Shown piece after piece: positions 56,520-64,000 of a DNA stretch of 64,000 bases. Below the pieces are notes generated by a model. That model was not told the origin of the DNA. It did not search any database and saw nothing but the letters and a program-made list of their open reading frames with translations. This DNA is from an uncultured Latescibacterota bacterium (GTDB lineage Bacteria > Latescibacterota > UBA2968 > UBA8231). The stretch covers positions 1 to 64,000 of the forward strand of contig OX638377.1 of the NCBI GenBank assembly GCA_951813615.1, in the 5' to 3' direction. Position 1 is the first letter of the stretch. Each line of letters begins with the position of its first letter. The position numbers and the translations under genes were made by a program.

Positions 56520-57812
56520 ATGAGAGCAAAAAACTGGCTAGCTGCGTTGGTCTTGGCTTGGCCGTTGGCGAGCGCGGCGGAGAATGCGGAACAGGGGGTC
56601 GGTGCGTTGCTAGCAGACCCTATGCCACCGACCGAAGAACAGGAACTCGGCGAGTTGCTGGCACATCCGATGCCGCCGATCAAGGTCCAAGCCTTCGACA
56701 CGCCCAACGACGGCGGGGGCAGCATTACGCTGACTTGGCCGCGAGATCGTCAGATCAGCGAAAATGCCATGTATCAGGTCGCCATCGCCGACTCGCCCAG
56801 CGGGCCTTTTCGCGTCGTGGCCGAGGTTGCGGCAACGGGGAATTTGATGTCCGAGGCGCCGGCGCTGTTTGGTCGTGGGGCCGATCTGGAGAATTACCAC
56901 TATGTCAACGTCGAGGAATTCGCTGGCGCGGGCGGCAAGACGCCATTAGAAGACGGCAAGACGTATTACTTTCACATTGATGTGCGGTCGGCCGGGGGCG
57001 CGATCCGCGGCAAGGTGATCGTCAACGCCGAGTCCAAAGGCAATTTTTTTAATAATTCCAAGGTCAATAATCTGGTGTTGTGCCTCGTGTTTTCAGGGCT
57101 TATCATGGGCTACATCGGCATTGCGCGGCGGCGCGAGCTCAAGATCCGCCGCATCGCCGGGCTAGAGGCGCTCGACGAGGCGCTGGGGCGGGCGACCGAG
57201 ATGGGCAAGCCGGTGCTTTTCATTCACGGCCTGCGCGGCATGGACTCGATACCGACCATTGCCGCAGTCAATATCTTGGGGCGGGTTGCGCGACGCACAG
57301 CCGAATACGACACCGCGTTGCGGGTGGTGGCCCCAGACCCGGTAGTTATGTCGGTGAGTCAGGAGACGGTGAAAGCCTCGTATGTCGAGGCGGGACGGCC
57401 CGACGCCTTCAATCCCGACCACGTCTTCGTCGCTAGCACCGAGCAGTTCAGCTATGCGGCGGCAGTCGAGGGCATTATGGTCCGCGACCGCCCGGCGGCT
57501 CACATTATGATGGGCTATTTCTACGCTGAGTCGCTGCTGTTGGCCGAGACCGGTTCGACGACTGGGGCGATCCAGATCGCCGGCACGGACGCCTTTACCC
57601 AGCTTCCCTTTTTCGTCACCACCTGCGACTACACCCTGCTCGGCGAAGAGCTCTACGCAGCTAGTGCTTATCTGTCGGGCGAGCCGCGGATGCTGGGCAG
57701 TCTCAAGGGCCAAGATGCCGGTAAGGCCATTCTGCTGGCTGTCTTAGTGCTGGGTACGCTGCTGGCGACCTTGGAGTGGTGGCCGCAGTTGACGCACTTT
57801 TTTAGCCCCTAG
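56520..57812 (+). CDS. DUF6754-type membrane protein
   Basis: 430 residues from the ATG at 56520 (GAGGAG upstream). A signal peptide (about 1-20, 'LVLAWPLASAAENAE'), a fibronectin-III-like periplasmic domain (about 45-165, 'PNDGGGSITLTWPRD', 'TYYFHIDVRSAGG'), one transmembrane helix (about 182-200), a conserved cytosolic region (about 205-400: 'GKPVLFIHGLRGMDSIPTIAA', 'HIMMGYFYAESLLLAETG', 'IAGTDAFTQLPFFVTTCDY') and a last helix (about 402-420). I recognise the cytosolic part as the DUF6754 type from memory. It is a central part of the cluster; its mechanism is unknown. Confidence 0.7.
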   Translation: MRAKNWLAALVLAWPLASAAENAEQGVGALLADPMPPTEEQELGELLAHPMPPIKVQAFDTPNDGGGSITLTWPRDRQISENAMYQVAIADSPSGPFRVVAEVAATGNLMSEAPALFGRGADLENYHYVNVEEFAGAGGKTPLEDGKTYYFHIDVRSAGGAIRGKVIVNAESKGNFFNNSKVNNLVLCLVFSGLIMGYIGIARRRELKIRRIAGLEALDEALGRATEMGKPVLFIHGLRGMDSIPTIAAVNILGRVARRTAEYDTALRVVAPDPVVMSVSQETVKASYVEAGRPDAFNPDHVFVASTEQFSYAAAVEGIMVRDRPAAHIMMGYFYAESLLLAETGSTTGAIQIAGTDAFTQLPFFVTTCDYTLLGEELYAASAYLSGEPRMLGSLKGQDAGKAILLAVLVLGTLLATLEWWPQLTHFFSP

Positions 57813-57821
57813 GAGGGCGCG

Positions 57822-58478
57822 ATGATTTTTCTTAGTCGAACGCTACCGCTGGTCATTGCCTTCGTCTTCGGTATGCTCGGCGTTGTCATCTACTACATAC
57901 CCCACGGCGACGCGCAGAGTTTGGAGCGGGAGATGGCGCTGTGGGTGCGCATCGTCTTCGCGTTTTCTTTTTTGCTCGGCTTATACAGCCTGCTCAATCT
58001 GCACTGGCAGCGGATTCGCCAGCGCGTCGCCGGTTGGGCCTATAGCTTGATCGCCATTTTGAGCTTCGCGGTGATGATGATCTTCGTCGTGTACAACGAC
58101 GGTTTAGGCCCCTTCGCCGCGCAGGCTGAGGCCGGGGGCTATAAGTGGCTCTTCGACAATATTCACGTGCCTTGCGCCTCGACCATGTTTTCGATCTTAG
58201 CCTTCTTCATCGCCTCGGCGGCGTACCGGACCTTCCGCGCTCGTACGCCCGAGGCGGCGCTGTTGCTGATCGCGGCGGTCATCGTCATGCTGGGCCGCGT
58301 GCCCATCGGGGAAGAGCTTTCCGTTTTTTTTCCGCTAGCAACTGATTGGCTGTTGACCGTGCCCAACTTGGCGGCCAAGCGCGGCATCTTGCTCGGCGTG
58401 TCGCTGGGTGCTATTGCTACCTCGCTGCGGATCATTTTTGGGATTGAGCGCTCGTATTTGGGCGGAGGAGCTGAGTGA
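57822..58478 (+). CDS. Six-helix integral membrane protein of unknown function
   Basis: 218 residues with about six transmembrane helices (near 7-25, 42-60, 70-90, 120-137, 146-160, 190-207). AGGAGGG precedes the ATG. Short basic cytosolic loops ('HWQRIRQR', 'YRTFRARTPE') support an in-in topology. No catalytic motif was noticed. It sits between the DUF6754 protein and an anchored periplasmic-type protein, 9 bp after the former and overlapping the latter by 1 bp. Probably a channel or scaffold subunit of the same complex. Confidence 0.65.
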   Translation: MIFLSRTLPLVIAFVFGMLGVVIYYIPHGDAQSLEREMALWVRIVFAFSFLLGLYSLLNLHWQRIRQRVAGWAYSLIAILSFAVMMIFVVYNDGLGPFAAQAEAGGYKWLFDNIHVPCASTMFSILAFFIASAAYRTFRARTPEAALLLIAAVIVMLGRVPIGEELSVFFPLATDWLLTVPNLAAKRGILLGVSLGAIATSLRIIFGIERSYLGGGAE

Positions 58479-59305
58479 TGCAAAAACTGCTCGCTATCGA
58501 CCGCCGCATCATTTTCGTCCTAGTGTTTGTCAGCGTGGCTGGGCCGTTGTTGGCCGGAATTTCCCTGCCGATCACGCCGACGAACGAAGTAAAAGCCGCG
58601 TATAACCAGATTGAGAAACTCGACGCGGGGGACGTTGTGCTAGTTTCGTTCTCTTACGGTGCCAGCACCCAACCTGAAATGCTGCCGATGTCGCGCGCCA
58701 TTTTGCACCACGCCTTCCGCCGCGACCTCAAGGTGGTGGCCATCTGCCTGTGGCCCGAAGCGCCGGGGCTGGCCCAACAGGTGCTGGAGGAGTTGACGGC
58801 TGAATTCGATTTGGAGTACGGGGTGGATTACGCCTTTATGGGCTACAAGCCGGGCAATTTCAGCGTCATCCTCAATATGGGGCAGGACTTCCGCAGTGCC
58901 TTCCCGCAGGACCAATGGGGCACGGATACCGGCGACTTGGAATTGACGCGCGGTTTGCGTTCGCTGCGCGATTTTGACCTCGTCTTGGACTTGGCGGCTG
59001 GGGATTCGATTGAGTTCTGGTGGATTCCCTATGGGCAAGAGAAGTACGGTTTTCCCTTTGTCGCTGGCTGTACCGCGGTGATGGCTCCCGACCTCTACCC
59101 CTTTCTCGACTCGGGACAGCTCGGCGGCTTACTTGGCGGCCTAGCCGGTGCCGCCGAATACGAAACCCTGATAGACCGTCGTGGCAGCGCCAGCACGGGT
59201 ATGAGCGCTCAGTCAATGACTCATTTGGTCATCGCTCTATTAGTGATTATCGGCAATATCGCGTACTTCGTCGCTCGGCGAACTTCACCTGAGCAGAGGA
59301 GCTGA
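58478..59305 (+). CDS. Membrane-anchored alpha/beta domain protein of unknown function
   Basis: 275 residues from the ATG at 58478; a GTG at 58475 is also possible. N-terminal helix (about 10-30) and C-terminal helix (about 246-265) flank an alpha/beta domain with 'AGDVVLVSFSYGASTQPEMLPMS', 'LKVVAICLWPEAPGLAQQVLEEL', 'YGVDYAFMGYKPG' and 'LDLAAGDSIEFWWI'. With the N-terminal helix as an uncleaved anchor the domain would be periplasmic. No known active site is evident. Gaps of -1 and +1 bp to its neighbours imply stoichiometric co-expression. Confidence 0.65.
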   Translation: MQKLLAIDRRIIFVLVFVSVAGPLLAGISLPITPTNEVKAAYNQIEKLDAGDVVLVSFSYGASTQPEMLPMSRAILHHAFRRDLKVVAICLWPEAPGLAQQVLEELTAEFDLEYGVDYAFMGYKPGNFSVILNMGQDFRSAFPQDQWGTDTGDLELTRGLRSLRDFDLVLDLAAGDSIEFWWIPYGQEKYGFPFVAGCTAVMAPDLYPFLDSGQLGGLLGGLAGAAEYETLIDRRGSASTGMSAQSMTHLVIALLVIIGNIAYFVARRTSPEQRS

Positions 59306-59306
59306 T

Positions 59307-60020
59307 ATGCGCGATACGTATATCTTTTTGGGCGTGCTCCTGTTGTTTGCCGCGGTCAACATCGGCTTGGTGGCTAGCGGAATCTTGGTGGCAGACTGGA
59401 CGGGCTTGGGCATTATTGTCGCGGCAGGCATGACCTTGGCGCTCTATAGCTTCCTCTACAAGGACAATCCGCTTTTCAAGTTTGCCGAGCACGTCTTCGT
59501 CGGTGTGGCAGCGGCGTATGTCTTCGGCCAGACTTGGTACCCGACGATCTACGGCGAACTCATCGCCGAATGGACCGACTCAGGGGAAGGGGAGACGCCC
59601 AACTGGTGGCTGTTGGCTCCGACGGTGCTCGGGCTGTTGATGTTGACGCGCTTTTCGCTGCGCTTCGGATGGCTCAGCCGCTATGCTTTTGCATTTTTTG
59701 TCGGCCTTGCGGCTGGCTGGACGATCCCCCGCTATATTTCTTCCTTTATCTTGGCCCAAATAGAACCTACATTACAACCACTAACCTGGAGCTTGGACGG
59801 GCTCAATTTGCTGATCGTCTTAGCGGGGGTCATCGGAGTGTTGGTTTATTTCTTTTTTTCCGTCGAGCACACTGGCGCGGCGGGCCACGTCTCCAAGGTG
59901 GGGATCTGGTTTTTGATGGTCTCATTTGGGGCTTCTTTTGGCTACACCATTATGGCGAGGGTCTCGCTGTTGATCGGGCGTGTGACCTTTCTCTTAGACG
60001 ACTGGTTGCACCTGATGTGA
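59307..60020 (+). CDS. Seven-helix integral membrane protein of unknown function
   Basis: 237 residues with about seven hydrophobic helices (near 5-25, 30-50, 60-78, 100-118, 125-145, 165-185, 200-222). GAGGAG precedes the ATG. A polar loop 'WTDSGEGETPNWW' (about 89-101) separates helices three and four. The last gene of the tight cluster before the TonB-dependent receptor (33-bp gap). No family recognised. Confidence 0.65.
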   Translation: MRDTYIFLGVLLLFAAVNIGLVASGILVADWTGLGIIVAAGMTLALYSFLYKDNPLFKFAEHVFVGVAAAYVFGQTWYPTIYGELIAEWTDSGEGETPNWWLLAPTVLGLLMLTRFSLRFGWLSRYAFAFFVGLAAGWTIPRYISSFILAQIEPTLQPLTWSLDGLNLLIVLAGVIGVLVYFFFSVEHTGAAGHVSKVGIWFLMVSFGASFGYTIMARVSLLIGRVTFLLDDWLHLM

Positions 60021-60021
60021 A

Positions 60022-60038
60022 AGGGTATTGAGTACCCT
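60022..60038 (+). promoter_or_regulatory. Small hairpin before the receptor gene
   Basis: AGGGTA-TTGAG-TACCCT forms a perfect 6-bp stem just upstream of the AAAGGAGGGA ribosome binding site. It may tune translation or mark an mRNA processing site. There is no T-tract, so it is not a terminator. Confidence 0.35.
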
Positions 60039-60053
60039 ACAAAGGAGGGACAT

Positions 60054-63000
60054 ATGACCAAATTTGCGAGCGTTTTTCGCGTCTTGACCGCACTGGGCGT
60101 CCTGCTTGCGCTGAGCTTGGCTCCGGCCGAGGCCAGCACGGGCGGCAAAATAGCCGGTGTCGTCAAGGATGCCACCACCGGGGATGGGCTGCCCCATGCC
60201 AATGTCGTGGTGGTGGATACCAAGCTAGGGGCCACGGCAGATGAGAAAGGCCGCTTTTTTATTCTCAACGTGCCGGCGGGTACCTACACCCTCAAGGCCA
60301 CGTATATCGGCTATGCGGATTACACCGTTGAGGATGTGCGGGTCTCCGCCGATCTGACTACTAATATCGCCGTTGAATTGACTTCTTCGGATATCCAGGT
60401 CGAGGAAGTGGTCATCCGCGCCGAGCGGCCGATCATCGACAAAACCGCCACCAATGCGGTGCGCATTATCGATGCCGAGGATCTCGATATTCTGCCGCTC
60501 CGAGGCGTCAGCTCAGTCATATCCCTGCAGACTGGCGTGGTTGAGGACGAGGGATCGCTGCATATCCGCGGCTCGCGCAGCGACGAGATTGGCTACTACG
60601 TCGAGGGAGCCAGCGTTCGCAATGTGGTCACTGGCGGCAACGCGGTGAACCTGATCGACGAGGCGCTGGAGGAAATCCAACTCCAGGCCGGTGGCTTCAA
60701 CGCCGAGTACGGCGGCGCTAACGCCGGCATTATCCTACAAGAGTTGCGCACCGGCGGCAGCGCTTGGGATTTCGAAATCCTCGCTGAGTCGGACAATTTT
60801 ACCTCCGACTACGAGCAGCGCTTCGGCACCTATTCCTACGGCTACTTCAATCAGGTGATGACCGCCGGTGGTCCGGTTGCGGGAAACCAGAAGATTCGCG
60901 CCTTCTTGGCTGGCCAGCGCCGCGGCATCGGGTCTTGGCCGACCTACTGGTCGGGTTTTACCTTCGAGGATCTCGAAGACACCGGCCTCCGCGGTGGCCG
61001 CCGGCACTGGGGCGAGGACGAAGAGGGCAATCTCGTTCCCGACCAGATCGAGCAGCTCGAAATCAAGCCCGGCAACATTCCGCACACGAGCGCTGAAGCG
61101 AACATTTTTAATGGGACCTTGCTGTTCGACTACTACCCTGTCCAAGTCCGCCTCACGAATCTGTACACGGACGGTTTTGCCGAAAGCAACGGAGCACCCA
61201 TCCGCAATGCTTTTAACACCCGACGTTTGGTCGAGTCGGAATCGTCCGCCAACCTAGTTAACGCCAAGATCACCCACCTGCTCGACAAGAGCATGTTCTA
61301 CGAACTCAACGTGAGCCTCTACAAGCAGTCTGCCGAGTCCTACGACCCGCTTTTCAAGGATCGGTGGTGGGTGTACAACGACAGCGTGGCCGTACAGCGC
61401 GCCCTTGAGGGCACGGGTGAGTACACGCCCTATACCCAGCAGGGTTCGGGGCCTAGACCCTACGATCTGGCTGGCTTTCCCTTCAACCGCCCGGGTTCGC
61501 GTACGACCTCCTACGGCACCTCGACGGATGGCTATTGGGGGCTGGCCGGTAGCTGGACCAAACAGACCGACATGCATCAGCTCAAGGCTGGTTTCGACTA
61601 TCAGAATTGGACCGCGCGGCGCTATGGGATCTCGTTGCGTTCGATCCGCTCGGGGATAGCCAATACCTATCCCGAGTTGGACGCGGTGTACGACCGCTAC
61701 TACAACGATGAGATCAGCGAAGATCAAATCCTCGACGAGCTGATCGCGAAGGCCGAGAGTCTTGAAGATGGCAAGGGTAGCAAGCAGGATCTGATTCGAT
61801 TGCTGCGCTCGACTAGTGCCAGCGATTTCTTCGGCTTCGACGAGTTCGGTCGCGAGGCCGACGGCGAGGGACTAGAGGCACCGCGCCAGCCGACGGTAGC
61901 CGCTGCCTTTATCCAAGACAAGGTCGAGTATAACGACCTGATCATCAACGCCGGTCTGCGCATCGACTACTTCGACGCGGATAGCTGGCGCTTCAAGGAT
62001 CCGGCAGCGCCGGTGCGCGACCCGGAAAACTACACCATTGACCTCGCGTCGATGGAAAAGACTCCCACGTACACTGATATCAGCCCGCGTTTGGGGATGT
62101 CGTTCCCGGTGTCGGATTTGACGGTTTTTCACGTGCAATACGGTCGCTTCTCGCAAATGCCGGCGATGCGCTCCATGTTTGCCGGCGGTGCGCGCCTTGC
62201 TCTAGAGTTGGGCGGCCAAAACTACATCCGCTATCCGACCGCCTACGACATCGAGCCGATGCGGACTACCCAGTACGAAATTGGCTTTGAGCGTCAGTTC
62301 TCCGAGTTCGCCTCCTTTGACGTCACGGGATTCTACCGCGATATCAAAGGGCAGATACAGTTGCGCAAGCAGCAGGTCTCGGCCAGCGCGCAAGAAGCTG
62401 GCGCGTACGTCTATCTGCAGAACGGCGACTTCGCCACGACCAAGGGCATCGAGTTCCAGTTCAAGCTCAGGCGCGTCAATAACCTACGCACCGAACTGAA
62501 CTACACCCTGTCCGATGCACGCGGCACGGGTTCGTATACTGGCTCGGCCATTTCCGGGGTTGAGAACGAGACCGGCCTGCCGACGATCATCTCGCCGCTC
62601 GACTTTAATGAGACGCACCGCGGCTCGATCTTCCTAGACTACCGCTACCCCGACAACGAGCCCAACCCAATTCTGCGGGGTCTGGGAGCCAACCTGCTAA
62701 TGAGCTTCACGAGCGGGCACAACTTTACCTTGGTCACCGGTTCGATCGGTCAGCGCGGTCCAGAAAACGCCGGCGTACTCGACAGCTTCGACCCGCGCTC
62801 GCGCAAGCCACTCGAGTCGATCAACCGCTCGACGACGCCGTGGACCTTCGAGACCAACTTGCGCATCGACAAGGGCTTCTCGCTATTTGGTCTCAATGCC
62901 AAGGTCTATAGCCGTATTATCAACCTCTTCAATCGCAAGAACGTGCTCAACGTGTATAACCGCACCGGCTCCGACAGAGACGACGGCTTCTTGACCAATC

Positions 63001-63164
63001 CGGAACTGAGCCAACAGATCGTCGAGGCCAGCGGCGGGCAACAGTACGTGCAACTCTACGAGGCGATCAACTTGCTCAATCGTCAGGCCTACTGGTCTAA
63101 CGAGGGCGGCGATATTTACGACGCGCCACGCCAGATTCGCTTCGGTCTGCAGTTCGATTTCTAG
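60054..63164 (+). CDS. TonB-dependent receptor with carboxypeptidase-regulatory-like domain
   Basis: 1,036 residues. A signal peptide (about 1-27), a carboxypeptidase-D-regulatory-like domain (about 31-115, 'GKIAGVVKDATTGDGLPHANVVV', 'FILNVPAGTYTLKATYIGY'), a plug domain (about 125-230, 'VSSVISLQTGVVEDEG.LHIRGSRSDEIGYYVEG') and a long beta-barrel ending in Phe ('IRFGLQFDF'). The layout matches SusC/RagA-like and related FCB receptors. The ligand is unknown. It follows the 52.9-60.0 kb cluster on the same strand, with a strong ribosome binding site, and precedes a secreted protein, so a joint uptake or export function is plausible. Confidence 0.88.
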   Translation: MTKFASVFRVLTALGVLLALSLAPAEASTGGKIAGVVKDATTGDGLPHANVVVVDTKLGATADEKGRFFILNVPAGTYTLKATYIGYADYTVEDVRVSADLTTNIAVELTSSDIQVEEVVIRAERPIIDKTATNAVRIIDAEDLDILPLRGVSSVISLQTGVVEDEGSLHIRGSRSDEIGYYVEGASVRNVVTGGNAVNLIDEALEEIQLQAGGFNAEYGGANAGIILQELRTGGSAWDFEILAESDNFTSDYEQRFGTYSYGYFNQVMTAGGPVAGNQKIRAFLAGQRRGIGSWPTYWSGFTFEDLEDTGLRGGRRHWGEDEEGNLVPDQIEQLEIKPGNIPHTSAEANIFNGTLLFDYYPVQVRLTNLYTDGFAESNGAPIRNAFNTRRLVESESSANLVNAKITHLLDKSMFYELNVSLYKQSAESYDPLFKDRWWVYNDSVAVQRALEGTGEYTPYTQQGSGPRPYDLAGFPFNRPGSRTTSYGTSTDGYWGLAGSWTKQTDMHQLKAGFDYQNWTARRYGISLRSIRSGIANTYPELDAVYDRYYNDEISEDQILDELIAKAESLEDGKGSKQDLIRLLRSTSASDFFGFDEFGREADGEGLEAPRQPTVAAAFIQDKVEYNDLIINAGLRIDYFDADSWRFKDPAAPVRDPENYTIDLASMEKTPTYTDISPRLGMSFPVSDLTVFHVQYGRFSQMPAMRSMFAGGARLALELGGQNYIRYPTAYDIEPMRTTQYEIGFERQFSEFASFDVTGFYRDIKGQIQLRKQQVSASAQEAGAYVYLQNGDFATTKGIEFQFKLRRVNNLRTELNYTLSDARGTGSYTGSAISGVENETGLPTIISPLDFNETHRGSIFLDYRYPDNEPNPILRGLGANLLMSFTSGHNFTLVTGSIGQRGPENAGVLDSFDPRSRKPLESINRSTTPWTFETNLRIDKGFSLFGLNAKVYSRIINLFNRKNVLNVYNRTGSDRDDGFLTNPELSQQIVEASGGQQYVQLYEAINLLNRQAYWSNEGGDIYDAPRQIRFGLQFDF

Positions 63165-63179
63165 GAAAGAGAGGAAGCT

Positions 63180-64000
63180 ATGAGAAAGTTTGTTTACCTA
63201 TTTGCGGCGGCGACGCTCTTGCTCCTAGTCGGCACTGTCCAGGCCCGCGAGGGGCGGGGCGCACCGGCCGCCAAACTGGCCCAAGATGAGATCGTGGTGT
63301 CCACCGAACGGACCCAGCTCAACATCAACAATATGGCCATGTGGATCCAAAGCGACGGCTGGTCGGCCCGCAATCCGCTCAACGGCAATTCGGGCGTGAC
63401 CTACCCGCGCTCGACCGACCAAGTCATCTTCCAGGACGGCATAATATGGGGTGGGCGGGTCCAGGATGGTAATGACCAAGAACTGCGCGTCGGCGGTCAG
63501 ACGTACGAGATTGGTACGGTGCCAGGTGTTATCGAGTCCAAGGGCGTGGCCCAAGACCGCGAAACGGCTCGGCTCTACCGGATCCGCCGCGATTGGGCGA
63601 CCGCCGATTTGCGGCTAGACGCCTCCGAGGTCCTCAACATCGGTTTGAGCCAGGTCACCGACGCCCACGAGGAGGCGGTGCGCGCCCAATACGAGCGCGA
63701 TTGGATGGAGTGGCCAGCCGAGTTGGGGGCACCCTATTACGACAACGACGGAGATGGGCAGTACGACCCTGCGGTTGACGAGCCGGGTTTGGCCAGCGCG
63801 GATCAGGTGATCTGGTTTGCCATTAACGATCTGGACCAGGGTGCTACCACCAATCTCTACGGCTCCTTGCCCATCGGCTTGGAGACCCAGGTCACGCTCT
63901 GGGGCTATGCGCGCAGCGACGCCTTGGGCGACGTGATCTTCAAGAAGTACAAGATCATCTACAAGGGTACCGCAGAGGCCACGGACGATGCCGTGATCGA
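63180..64000 (+). CDS. Secreted protein, 3'-truncated by the window edge
   Basis: 273 codons are visible from the ATG at 63180 (GAGGAAG upstream), 15 bp after the receptor. A signal peptide (about 1-23, 'ATLLLLVGTVQAR') is followed by a beta-rich region: 'NNMAMWIQSDGWSARNP', 'QVIFQDGIIWGGRVQDG', an EF-hand-like acidic loop 'YYDNDGDGQYDPAVDEPG' and 'DQVIWFAINDLDQGATTNLYGS'. This N-terminal arrangement occurs in large FCB secreted proteins that carry fibronectin-III and C-terminal sorting domains, but the rest lies outside the window. The pairing with the upstream receptor suggests a surface-exposed partner. Confidence 0.75.
   Translation, partial: MRKFVYLFAAATLLLLVGTVQAREGRGAPAAKLAQDEIVVSTERTQLNINNMAMWIQSDGWSARNPLNGNSGVTYPRSTDQVIFQDGIIWGGRVQDGNDQELRVGGQTYEIGTVPGVIESKGVAQDRETARLYRIRRDWATADLRLDASEVLNIGLSQVTDAHEEAVRAQYERDWMEWPAELGAPYYDNDGDGQYDPAVDEPGLASADQVIWFAINDLDQGATTNLYGSLPIGLETQVTLWGYARSDALGDVIFKKYKIIYKGTAEATDDAVI

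Noticed and set aside
55385..56725. 446-codon open frame on the minus strand
   Set aside because: Mirror of GC-rich codon usage over two well-supported plus-strand genes; no ribosome binding site, no domain pattern.

Overview
The window reads as one chromosomal segment of an uncultured Gram-negative bacterium of the Fibrobacteres-Chlorobi-Bacteroidetes (FCB) superphylum. A Latescibacterota-like lineage (or a Poribacteria- or Marinimicrobia-like relative) is my best guess. The reasons are an Omp85/BamA-Skp-LolA/C/D envelope toolkit, secreted proteins ending in 'YPNPFNP' FlgD-like/type-A sorting domains, dockerin-like 'DFDDFFxFADNFG' motifs, a TonB-dependent receptor with a carboxypeptidase-regulatory-like N-terminus, an McsA-McsB-ClpC arginine-phosphorylation module, and a 16S rRNA with unusual bases at normally universal sites. 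The sequence is GC-rich by eye. Every gene I accept, including the rRNA operon, lies on the + strand. I see no mobile element, CRISPR array, integrase or dedicated transcription factor.

Layout. 1-7.6 kb: two modular secreted proteins, the first cut by the window edge, each followed by a related hairpin terminator. 7.6-13.3 kb: moaD-moaE, a DUSP23-like phosphatase, a small zinc protein, YbbR, tsaD and a von Willebrand A membrane protein. 13.4-22 kb: ftsK, lolA, an S8 protease with a sorting tail, a small membrane protein, prfB with its programmed +1 frameshift, lolC/E, lolD, mcsA and mcsB, mostly overlapping. 23.2-30.8 kb: clpC, bamA, a small lipoprotein, skp/ompH, fabZ, pyrB and a 38-residue very basic protein. 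30.8-33.1 kb: a Gfo/Idh/MocA oxidoreductase and an L-rhamnose isomerase (RhaI). 33.2-38.5 kb: a complete rRNA operon (16S, tRNA-Ile, 23S, 5S) with promoter, three boxA-like sites, both RNase III processing stems and a terminator. 38.5-50 kb: EF-G-like protein, YebC, ruvCAB, tsaB, rimI, a sugar-type ABC ATPase, holB, rsmA and an outer-membrane barrel protein.

50-64 kb: one long co-directional run of ilvE, a peptide-type solute-binding protein, a PH-like membrane protein, a small soluble protein, a MutL/GlmL-type ASKHA ATPase, a barrel-sandwich protein, a DUF6754 protein, three further membrane or membrane-anchored proteins, a TonB-dependent receptor and a secreted protein cut by the window edge. 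Gaps from 51,039 onward are 1-38 bp or overlaps. The 52.9-60.0 kb core looks like an uncharacterised cell-envelope machine and is my main candidate for an undescribed system.

Regulation visible in the sequence: five sigma70-type promoters with TTGAC(A/C) and an exact 17-bp spacer. In three of them the -35 hexamer contains the stop codon of the preceding gene. Translational coupling by ATGA/GTGA overlaps is pervasive.
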